Shown in pieces: positions 54,936-64,000 of a stretch of 64,000 bases of DNA. This DNA comes from Phoronis australis (lineage: Eukaryota > Phoronida > Phoronidae): the NCBI GenBank assembly GCA_002633005.1, contig NMRA01000025.1, positions 533,181-597,180 on the forward strand, given 5' to 3'. A model generated the notes under the pieces. It was given only the letters and a program-made list of their open reading frames with translations. It searched no databases and was not told the origin of the DNA. Position numbers and translations under genes: made by a program. Positions within the stretch are counted from its first letter, which is position 1. Every line of letters starts with the position of its first letter.

Positions 54936-57900
54936 GTATGTATATGTATGACAATGATTGACTTTATATATATATATGTATATGTATGTATACATATGCT
55001 TTGACAATGATTGACTATATATATATGTATATGTATGTGTCCAAACATTTCACATTAACTCAAAACGACATCACTCAGAGGAAGTAAAACATGCTAATTA
55101 AGCAAACGAGGTAAATCACCAAAGCATTGGCACCAAAATGTACCAGAACAAAAAATTGGCTGGTGTCAATTCTGTAGTTGCAATGGTTATATTCATTTCA
55201 GTTTCATATTGATTTTTAGACTAAGATGATGCTGCCAACCCCTTTACCTTGGAGACCATGTAAAGCAGGTAGATAACAATGCCGACACCGTAAACAGGTA
55301 ACACCATGCTGACCAGGCCGGAGCCTCGACCACCGCCATCTTGTTTCCCATTCAAGGCTTGTTGGCGCATTTCAGCTGCATGCATGGCCGGTGACATGTG
55401 CCTCGACCGCGACTGTCAATAGAGTAATTACAGTAAAATTAAGGAAATTTATTAAGGAAGATTTGCACACTTCACCAGCTACTGAGACATACAAACCACT
55501 GGCAACAAAGGGTTTAATTTTATCTGAAAATGCTAAATTTCTAAAGGGTCCAAGCTACCACATGCCTGGTACTGTGTTCCTGGTAATATACAGGTGCGAA
55601 CCAAATTTGATAGAAATTAGATCAAAAAAGTATCTAGAGGTATAAAAAGCTTCCAATAAGGAAACATTAAAGAGGCTTTTCACTCACTGAAAGTAGTTGA
55701 AAACGATTGCACAATCACTGAAAACATGTGTTTACTTAGCTGGAACTCTTATGGAAAACATACTTTTTTCAAAACCACAGTTATCCTCCTCAGACCACCA
55801 GCCCATTTATGCCCACAGTTTGCAACCCAAAAATCTGACCTCCTGCAGAGCTGAGTCCCTGAGCTCCGCCAAACTGATTTTTTGACAAGACCATGAGCTC
55901 ATATGATCAACAGAATAGTTACCTTCTCTTGTCCCGTATGTGGATTGATGCCTCTTGCTCGTGCAGCCGGGTGCATGTTTTGCATTCGCTCTGAAACATT
56001 TTGAAAACGATATTCACAAACCAATGAACTCATATTTAAAAAAACACGCTACGGACAAATATAATGAAAATTGTTATTCGGGTACCTTTACTGGCTCATG
56101 AAACTGAAATGCGGTATCACATAACAGGTTATTATAAATTTCAGTAAAGATCTAGGCTTCCCCCCTTTAATGCTAAGCTCAATTGGATTAAATTGTATTT
56201 TGGTAATGGGGATGGAAGGGCCCCCGAGTGCCCTACGTTAACAGTGACTTCCATACAATGAACCAACAAGCAGCTTCATCTAACAGGTGCTAGTCAGTAG
56301 GTACGGTTGTTACAAAGGAAGTGGCCCCACCGAGAGGCTGTCAGAAAATAACCTGCCATGGATTCCATACAAGTAATGAGCTGCAATGTTCCTAAGGCCC
56401 AACCAAAGTGGTGATCTCAGAAGTATTACGGTATGTAGCAAAGATTATTGAGTTTGTAAAAGTTTTGCAAAATAATTTGACACCATTGCACATCAGAAAA
56501 TGGAAGAAAAGGTGTGTACTTTCCTATTTAACAGATTCAGTTACACAAATGATTGACGCTGTCTCTTGGGTGCCCTAAAAGGTTAAAGATTTAAAGAATG
56601 TTGTGTAAAGTTTTATGTCAATTCATTAATGAATTCCTCTGGTTTAAATCAGGAGGCCATGTTTGTTGTTGCCTTAAAACGATGCCTTGCGTGGGTGAAG
56701 AGAACTTGTCAGCGTGTTCAGTCAAAATGCATTTTGCTTTCAAGTCTTCTTCACCCACTTTAAGTGACAATTCGCAAAAAATCAGTGTTCTACAGTAATT
56801 TCATAAATTCCTTTATATACGTTTTAATTATCCAGTCATACCTTTGTCAAGTAACAGCTGGCAGTCTGGGCTCAAGAGTCTTCTCCATTGTTTTAGAAAA
56901 TAGTGCCATACTAGTAGTTACAGTAGTGGGGGGGAGCAGAGCAGGGGCAGCACTGAGAAGGGTGATCAACCATGGAGGCAAAAGGCAAAAAATGCGACTG
57001 CCGAGAGGGGAGTGCATCGTTATCTTTACCCCTGGGCCATGAAGGAACTTCTTGCCACTATGGACACATTTTAGGAGCTAAGATTTTAGGAATCACACAA
57101 ATAAGTATCAAGTTCACGAAGGTAACTATAACGAAGGTTCATCAAGGAAAAAAATGCTGAGTGAGAACAGATTTGCAGTACAAGAAAAAAGTTGATGAGT
57201 ACTATAAGAGCTTTAATACCAAATTTGTCATATTAACAGAGCCAATTATTTTAGTGAATTACAGATAACTCATAATTAATTTATTTATTATTTTGGAATA
57301 CTGAAGTATTCAGTATGTGTACTGTATTTTACACAAGAGAATAAACCTGATTAGTATTACAAACCTTTTTGTAATGCTTTGTTAAGAAAATTATAAACAA
57401 AATTACAGATACTACTTTGTTTTGAACCTCTTGTTATGGGTAATCGCATGGACACATTTTTCAAATTTAAGCATTTTTAAATTTTGAAATTTGTTATACC
57501 TACAATTCAGTGACTACACATACTTTTTTCAGCTTTAGCTATAGGATGCAATCTTCTTGTTTCAGGCAAAATCGTAAAAACCGACAGAGGGCACTAGCCA
57601 ATCCTGGTGTAAAAACTCCTTGGTTTTGCTTCAAGATTCAAAATTTAGAAGCAAAATATGCCAATGAGATCGCATTTTATAGAATTTCGAACGTATGTCA
57701 CAGTTATAGAATACTATATTACAAACAAACTGAGACCAGTGAAGGATAAACAACCGTCTCGTATGGACAGCAGTCAGTTGCATCCTACTCCGAGCTAGGC
57801 AAAAGTAAACATGAACATGACGAATGTGGCAAGCAGCGATGGTGACGTCGCTTTTATCCAGTTTTTGGGGAACTCACCTAATGCTTCTTCTCTGGCACTT

Positions 57901-58004
57901 TTTCCAGACAATCCAAAAAGCTTCTGTATCATAGGGTGAAATATTTTAGGATAAAGAACGGCAAAGCAAGCGAAAATTATAAGAAAAACAACCCATGGCT
58001 TCAT
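50025..58004 (-). CDS. RIC3: RIC3-like acetylcholine receptor chaperone (whole gene, 6 exons)
   Basis: RIC3 proteins sit in the ER membrane and promote folding and assembly of nicotinic acetylcholine and related receptors. Exons 58004-57878, 55990-55923, 55412-55248, 54295-54037, 52669-52533 and 50444-50025 are all GT-AG and in phase, giving 391 residues. Seen: a first membrane segment at residues 3-19 ending LYPKIFHPM, a short linker with NMHPAARARG, a second membrane segment at about 95-118 (GLVSMVLPVYGVGIVIYLL) closely matching the RIC3 family, a charged region, a coiled coil at about 208-235 (ELRVLQQRLLETEEQMKQI), and an acidic C-terminal tail. Size agrees with animal RIC3. Confidence 0.88.
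50625..50975 (-). repeat. Interspersed repeat copies in RIC3 intron
   Basis: 50625-50810 is an inverted copy of part of 41530-41880. The adjoining 50805-50975 resembles 44500-44670. Together they suggest one longer element family, unnamed here. Confidence 0.5.
51133..52114. repeat. 490-bp duplicate around a single N, with 40-bp minisatellite
   Basis: 51133-51623 and 51625-52114 are almost the same sequence, meeting at the N at 51624, so probably an unmerged overlap. Each contains five units of a 40-bp minisatellite (CTGTAACTAATGGAAGCAAC, then AGGCCTGGACACATACCACC), with one 42-bp unit. Confidence 0.9.
52533..52669 (-). CDS. RIC3: RIC3 exon 5 (coiled coil)
   Basis: A 137-bp exon coding for a heptad-patterned helix, ELRVLQQRLLETEEQMKQI and following residues. 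RIC3 proteins have a coiled coil at this place. Acceptor TTTACAG, donor GTACAT. Confidence 0.87.
54037..54295 (-). CDS. RIC3: RIC3 exon 4
   Basis: A 259-bp exon with an acidic patch (GANDDDSDLEGLDEDY) and a basic helix (KKKRKQKRFEHLLEK). It begins after CATAG and ends before GTACGC in phase 1. Confidence 0.85.
54391..54650 (+). mobile_element. tRNA-derived SINE, second copy
   Basis: The head GGCAGTGTTGGCCAGTGGGA and B-box region GGGTTGGAGTCCC are followed by the same body (TCAACTCAGTTTTGACTATA, CAGTGCAATGGGCCCAC) as the minus-strand copy at 39129-39376. Near the 3' end GTCTGGTACAA-GAGTACCAGAC occurs twice as a hairpin. It lies in RIC3 intron 3. Flanking duplication is weak. Confidence 0.75.
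54903..55040. repeat. TA/TATG microsatellite in triplicated frame
   Basis: Three blocks each start ACAATGATTGACT and continue into (TA)n and TATGTATG runs. The compound microsatellite has duplicated together with its leader. Intronic in RIC3. Confidence 0.9.
55248..55412 (-). CDS. RIC3: RIC3 exon 3 (second membrane segment)
   Basis: A 165-bp exon, phase 0 on both sides, with a Gly-rich stretch followed by the second membrane segment LVSMVLPVYGVGIVIYLLYM. This is the strongest match to RIC3. Acceptor GACAG, donor GTAAAG. Confidence 0.92.
55923..55990 (-). CDS. RIC3: RIC3 exon 2
   Basis: A 68-bp exon between TTTCAG and GTAACT, coding for RMQNMHPAARARGINPH. The MHP-AR motif is typical of the loop between the two membrane segments of invertebrate RIC3. 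Confidence 0.85.
57878..58004 (-). CDS. RIC3: RIC3 exon 1
   Basis: Codes for MKPWVVFLIIFACFAVLYPK and onward, the N-terminal membrane segment. The ATG at 58004 is preferred over an in-frame ATG at 58130 because family members begin right at this hydrophobic segment. Donor GTGAGT, ending in phase 1. Confidence 0.85.
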
Positions 58005-58359
58005 CTTGCAGGTTTGTGGCCAAGTCTCGCGTTCAATGGGATATTGCGTTATTTTATACGATGTGGATAACGATGTTCCTTTGTTATAGTTGCAGCTTCG
58101 TATAGATAATCGCTGGTTCCCGGCAGACAACGTGTAGTGACTCCTTCGAAAACGTCTAGACTGAAGACGAAAACTTAAGTTTTTAAATCAATAAGATCGT
58201 ATTCATTTTTACTACAGACATTGATATTAGAAGAGTTTTGCAGATGACATGAAATCGGTTAAATAAGTTTTCTTTGGTTTGATTAACAACTGAACACTGC
58301 CAAGCATATAGGCCTCAGTACTCGGGTATTAAGATTCAGATAGTCTTTCGAAAAAAATA

Positions 58360-60925
58360 TGACACCTCCAATATCCCTGTAGAATTTAGTAATAATGTGA
58401 CATTTAATGAAGAAATTTTATGTTTGATTGATTCATTATTGTTATCCTATGAACATCAGAACCAACTTGATATAGTGTATCAGTCATTTGTTGACCTATT
58501 AATTAAGGAAATGGATTCCTTGCTGGACTACAAGGATTACTATCCACGTGGTAAACTAAGAAAGTACTTTAAAACTAGGAACCAAAAGGAATCGGCCTTA
58601 CTGGAATTCGGAACTTAATGATTTGTGGAAAAATTTGAAAGACATTGAGAAACAACTTTCAAGAAGTCTGAGAGGGCGCGGGAACTGGTCACATTCAATA
58701 TAAACAACTATTTCTGTCTGCTCATGGCGGATTTGACAAGAAACTAAAATGCGCGAAACGCTCATACCAGTTAAAGGTTCAGATTGAAATTGAGAATCTA
58801 AATACTGAAAATCCTAAGGAATTCTGGCCATATATTAAGAAACTGAGGCCAAAACAGTTCAGCGAAGTTCCACTGGAAGCCCTGGATTCAAATAATGAAA
58901 TTAACTCTGACAAAAATTTCGTTCTAAATAAATGGAAAACTGGATACGAACAATTATTTAAATGCACTTCTGAAAATACACCATTTGATGAAGAATTTTA
59001 TTTGAAAACCTTGAATTTGTGAATTTGAAAATGATTGTTCTAATACTACTGATCATGGCTTAAATTGTGAAATCTGTATTGATGAGGTTAGAAATGTTGT
59101 TATGAAAACAAAGAATAACAAAGCCGTCGGCTATGACTGTATACCTTATGACGTGTTAAGATTCGAAACTATTGTTGTTTTTCTAACCCGATTGTTCAGT
59201 GAATCTTTTAAACATGGACTAATGCCTTCTGACTGGTATAAGGCAATTATAATCCCGATACCTAAGAATTCTACAGACGATCCTAGGTTACCTTTGAACT
59301 ACCGTGGGATTAGTCTTCTTTCCAATATTTATAAAATCTTCAGTGCTGTGTTGAATAATAGAATTTTGGGTTTCTGTGAACAGAACGATATTTTAGTTGA
59401 CGAGCAAAATGGTTTTCGAAGCCAACGGTCTTGTATTGATCACTTATATGTCCTGTCATCAATTATTCAAACAAGAAAGTCTTCTAACCTTTCCACATTT
59501 GTGACATTTGTGGACATGAAAAAAAAGCTTTTGACTGGACAAATCATGGACTTCTGTTTTATAAATTACTGCAAAATAATTTAATGGTAGAATGTATGAT
59601 TTACAGAAGTCCGTTGAATTGTATACGATTAAATGGTACTCTGTATAGTGGTTGGTTCACTCCTGAAAATGGTGTCCGTCAGGGGGACGTTTTATCACCG
59701 ACACTCTTTGCATTATATATAAATGACTTAGCTCTGGATATTAAAAAACTGGGTAAAGGTGTCCAATGTGGCCCGAACAATATTTCAGTGCTTCTTTATG
59801 CCGACGATATTGCACTTTTGTCTGAGAATGAAAATGACATGCAACATATGTTGAAGGTTTTAAACAACAAGTGTAAAAAGTGGAGAATGGTTGTGAACAT
59901 GGCAAAAACTAATGTTGTCCATTTTCGAGCTAAGTCTATGCCTAGAAGCAATTTTGAATTTATTTTGAACAGTGTCATTAATTATAAATCCTCATACAAA
60001 TATTTAGGCTGTATTCTGGATCAACACCTTGACTTCAAAGAAAATTTGAATAATTTATCTGAAGCTTCTGGTAGAGCGTTAGGGAAGATATGCTCACCAT
60101 TCCGTGTTACAAGGATCTAGGATTCGAAACGTTTAAAACATTATTTAATTCTTGTGTGGCACCAATTTTGGATTATGGGTCATCTCTTTGGGGTTACAAA
60201 AATTTTGGTAATGATGAAAATACCCAAACAGAGCGATGCGTTTTTACTTAGAGGTCAACCGATTTACAGCCACTCATGCTGTTAGTGGCGATATGGGGTG
60301 GGACTCCACCGGAAATAGATTTAAATTGAATATGCTGCGTCTTTGGAACAAACTAGTAACCACAGGTGGTGATAGGTTACTGAGGAGGGTATTTATATGG
60401 GACTACTCTGTTGGTAGAAAGGGTTGGATAGACGGAATCAAAAATTTGCTTAACATAACTGGCATGCAATCCTGTTTTCAAAATTTGACTACTTGTAACA
60501 TAATAGATGCTAGAAACAAACTATTTGAATACGCGAAACATGCTTGGGCTGAATCTATTGTAACTAAACCCAAGTTAAGAACCTACATTTTATTTAAGCA
60601 CGAGATTTTAAATGAGCCGTATGTAAAGATTAATTTAACTCGTTCCGAGCGGTCTCTTCTGGCTCAGCTTAGAGCAGGAAATCTCCCATTGCACTTGGAA
60701 ACTGATCGTTATGGAAACACTCCTGTAAGTGAAAGACTTTGCTTGTGTTGTGACTCTGGCTCTGTGGAGGATGAGCTACACTTTGTGTTTGATTGTTCTC
60801 TTTATAACTCACGAAGGTCTATTCTGTTTAATAATGTTTCACTTCAAATCCCGAACTTTGTAGATTTCAGTAAATTAGATACGTTAAAACTGCTATTTCA
60901 GTATATATATCAAGTTTGCTTTTGA
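58360..60925 (+). pseudogene. Inactivated non-LTR retrotransposon (LINE)
   Basis: Pieces of one polyprotein run in order through shifting frames: a pre-RT region (58397-58990), RT with YRGISLLSNIYKIFS and DEQNGFRSQRSCIDHL (59102-59520), VRQGDVLSPTLFALYIND and the catalytic YADD (59584-60118), and a C-terminal domain with LLAQLRAGNLPLHLET and a zinc-finger-like CLCC-H-C pattern (60236-60925). At least four frameshifts or stops break it, one at an eight-A run near 59517. The endonuclease region is missing, so it is 5'-truncated. Confidence 0.88.
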
Positions 60926-61012
60926 ACTTAGAAACCGACGCATTTATGGTAGGCCTACATCTGAGTTGTGTGGTTAAAGTGACTAATAAGCCCAACTGGG
61001 CTGGGTACTTAT

Positions 61013-61134
<122 letters not shown>

Positions 61135-61144
61135 ACAGGGAGAC

Positions 61145-61357
61145 CAGTGGCAGATATACGTTTTCAATTAAGGGGGGTTAGGATTCGAGCGCACTGAAGG
61201 TCGGGAGGGAGTTTCCCCACCCGTGTAATATTTTTTGTGGTTTATAGTAGCTGATTTCGTTTTTCTGGCGAAAATTTTTTCAATTATTATTTTTGACGCT
61301 GTACTGAGGACGGGTTTGAACCCCCTGAACCCCCCCTCCCCTGTAGATCCGCCTCTG
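61145..61357. mobile_element. hAT-like MITE, 213 bp
   Basis: Ends CAGTGGCAGATATACG and CTGTAGATCCGCCTCTG are imperfect inverted repeats. GAGAC flanks both sides (61140-61144, 61358-61362), a 5-bp duplication. Its left subterminal sequence (TACGTTTTCA-TTAAGGGG) matches the right end of the element at 30304-32646 and vice versa, so it is a shortened relative in opposite orientation. Confidence 0.75.
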
Positions 61358-61362
61358 GAGAC

Positions 61363-62950
61363 TACACATATGGTATTTCCTAATTACAGAGTAGGCTTGA
61401 CCACATAGTTTTCATGTCAGTCACAGTCATCCACGATGAAACTAGTAATGACCAAGTTCAGTTATTCTCTTGTACAAACTAAAAAGGTTCACAACATTCA
61501 TAAAAGTAAGGTAATGTAGAATTACTTAATACTTCAGTTTTAAAACAAAAAACAGTTCCGTTGATAGTGTGATATTCAAGTTCATCACATTGTCCACATA
61601 CTGCAAGAAGATTACAAAAACCAGCAACTGAGGATCAGAGAACATTGCACTTTGAACAAGATCATCGGCATACACAAGATAGTTCATGATGTACACATGA
61701 GATACTACGAAGACAATTTTACAGTTATTCAAAACTAAGTCCATCGATGTCGACATTGAAAAAGTAACACAATAGCAATACACCTTGTCTTACGTCATTT
61801 GAAGACTTGAGGAATGTTGGAAAAACGTGACCCCAACGTCAGGAGAATTGTTCAGAATACTAAAAATACATTCCACCAACATAACTAGGCAAACTTTAAC
61901 ATGATTTACTCGGTCTAATGCCCAGGTAACATGATTCAGTAGTCGTCATTGCCCTGGTAACATGAACAAAGTATGGAAATATGTTGCTGTTCAAAAGGTT
62001 AAATGCATTCGTAATTTCATTGATCTGTCCTATACATGTAATTATTTTTCAATCAAAAATGATCAGGCGGACTGAGTATAAGTGAAGTCCCGGATGCGGT
62101 CCCAAACAATAAATTACAAGTTTGAATTTAAAGTTGGTGCATCCTTTTTTCATATTTACCATTTGCGATAGATGCTAAATTGTTAAGAATTGAAACAAAA
62201 TGAATTTTTACGAATGTTCACAGAATTTTAACTTTTTAAACAAGCACATTATACTTTGAACAAAAGTTGACTTTCAAACAAAAAACGATTTCAGAACAAT
62301 TTCAGAATTTAGCAGAATGCAAGGTTAATGGAATGGGCAGTTCACATTGAAATAAATAGAAGATTCATAACACTCATTGCACAATCACCGGAAACTTGTA
62401 GAAAACTGCTTTTTGTAGCAGTGTGTCTACAAATGTATAGTTCAATCTTCACCAATGACAATGTAATTCAGAAAAGTCGCCATGTTGTCCAACGTGAATT
62501 GTGAGCACTTTAACTACTGCATAAGTTACACCACGTGATTAAATTCTGGCGTAAGGATATGTGTTACTAAATTCTACTGCCAGTTGAGAATATTTGTGAA
62601 AATAATGTTTAAGCACTTTTAAGCTGGTAACCTATGCCGGTGACATCTCAAGGCGGCCAGCCCGATCAAAATACATGTAATGTCAAAATTTGACACATAA
62701 CTTGCGATAACTTTTGAATGCACACTGCGATTTTGATAATTTTTTTTAAATTTTTGTATTTCAGGCATCGATGCCTCTCCTGTGACGTAGGCTTTTGTCG
62801 CCAAAGTGAAAAAATAATTTTCAGTTTGAGCGCTTCATACAGTCTCGATCCATTTAATTCAAAAGACTTGTTTATGAATTAAAACTAAGTTGCCTTGAAA
62901 TAGTGCACAGATCCGAATATTTTAATAAAAATTACATGAATTATTCATGT
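61363..62950. other. No gene seen
   Basis: AT-rich DNA with short frames only. Nothing repeated within the window was noticed. Confidence 0.4.
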
Positions 62951-62952
62951 CA

Positions 62953-64000
62953 GTCTAAAAATTCTCCAAGGGCGTCAATCGTTTTGAGTATTGGCAACAG
63001 GCAAATTTGTCATCTCTTGTGCGTGCGTAACATCGGTTATGAGCGCTCAACGAGTGAAATGGTAGTATGAATATGTCAGACAGCATTACGGTCCCTAAAG
63101 TGATGATTTTCATTAATTATTCCTTCTTGAAACCATTTCAAAAGTAATGAAGTTACAAAAGCATTCGTTTAAAAAGTGTAGAATACGCGATATTGGGATA
63201 TTGTAGAACAAAAAAAAAAAAACATTTCAGAGATTTTCTAAATTTGTTCATACATCAAAGATTTATTCACAAACAAATATTTCAATACCCGCAGCCAAGC
63301 AAACTCGGTTGTAGAAGCACTTGAGTGACACCCACTTTCAACACTACAAAAAAGTGCTTCCGGATTTACCTCCCCTGTTGTGTGATGAAGGCAGCAAAAT
63401 TATTAGCAAGTAGTGTAGTAGTACACTCCTTGTTATTAGCAAGTAGTGTAGTAGTACACTCCTTGTTATTAGCNGTCTAAAAATTCTCCAAGGCGTCAAT
63501 CGTTTTGAGTATTGGCAACAGGCAAATTTGTCATCTCTTGTGCGTGCGTAACATCGGTTATGAGCGCTCAACGAGTGAAATGGTAATATGAATACGTCAG
63601 ACAGCATTACGGTCCCTAAAGTGATGATTTTCATTAATTATTCCTTCTTGAAACCATTTCAAAAGTAATGAAGTTACAAAAGCATTCGTTTAAAAAGTGT
63701 AGAATACGCGATATTGGGATATTGTAGAACAAAAAAAAAACATTCCAGAGATTTTCTAAATTTGTTCATACATCAAAGATTTATTCACAAACAAATATTT
63801 CAATACCCGCAGCCAAGCAAACTCGGTTGTAGAAGCACTTGAGTGACACCCACTTTCAACACTACAAAAAAGTGCTTCCGGATTTACCTCCCCTGTTGTG
63901 TGATGAAGGCAGCAAAATTATTAGCAAGTAGTGTAGTAGTACACTCCTTGTTATTAGCAAGTAGTGTAGTAGTACACTCCTTGTTATTAGCAAGTAGTGT
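62953..64000. repeat. 520-bp duplicate around a single N at the window end
   Basis: 62953-63473 and 63475-64000 are near-identical, joined by the N at 63474. Both end in a 33-bp minisatellite (TTATTAGCAAGTAGTGTAG and onward) holding the palindrome AGTGTAGTAGTACACT. Confidence 0.9.

Noticed and set aside
54789-55048. YIYIYIY-type hydrophobic proteins on the minus strand
   Set aside because: They are translations of the TA/TATG microsatellite in a RIC3 intron.

Overview
The window is animal nuclear DNA: an AT-rich scaffold with spliced genes, GT-AG introns (plus one GC-AG intron), tRNA-derived SINEs, non-LTR retrotransposon remnants, several inverted-repeat DNA transposon families, minisatellites and assembly gaps. 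Four protein genes can be read. The gene set and repeat landscape fit a marine invertebrate. I cannot fix the phylum; the recurring word TAGGCCTA and the repeat types are compatible with an echinoderm or another invertebrate deuterostome, but this is only an impression.

Layout. (1) 1-3.5 kb: a repeat fragment and one possible first exon. (2) 3.7-18.4 kb, minus strand: BDP1, the B'' subunit of the RNA polymerase III initiation factor TFIIIB. Eleven exons join in frame to 712 residues. Its introns are packed with repeats: a Tc1-like MITE, a fold-back element, 30-bp and 53-bp minisatellites, tRNA-like fragments and arrays of a CTCF-motif-bearing repeat. One conserved exon appears twice because about 1.75 kb is duplicated on both sides of an assembly gap. 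(3) 19.8-26 kb: a long-inverted-repeat element with a 9-bp target duplication, a MITE, an orphan exon candidate and a dead LINE. (4) 27.1-28.5 kb, plus strand: an intronless GT31 beta-1,3-galactosyltransferase-like gene. (5) 30.3-41 kb: repeats, including a 2.3-kb hAT-like element with a 5-bp duplication, a second long-inverted-repeat element with a perfect 9-bp duplication around an 840-N gap, the largest CTCF-motif array, a SINE with a perfect 12-bp duplication and a 117-bp direct repeat. (6) 42.0-47.6 kb, plus strand: GFM1, mitochondrial elongation factor G, four coding exons, 747 residues. (7) 50.0-58.0 kb, minus strand: RIC3-like acetylcholine receptor chaperone, six exons, 391 residues. 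(8) 58.3-60.9 kb: a frameshifted LINE, then 38 pure GCT triplets, a small hAT-like MITE and repeat-rich DNA to the end.

The genes (Pol III transcription, Golgi glycosylation, mitochondrial translation, receptor assembly) share no pathway; this is an ordinary eukaryotic neighbourhood. The most interesting structure is the dispersed repeat at 11.2-12.1, 16.2-16.8 and 37.6-38.6 kb. It is built from three alternating modules of about 145 bp, each headed by a near-consensus CTCF core, and its layout recalls the pearl/HINE elements of bivalves.
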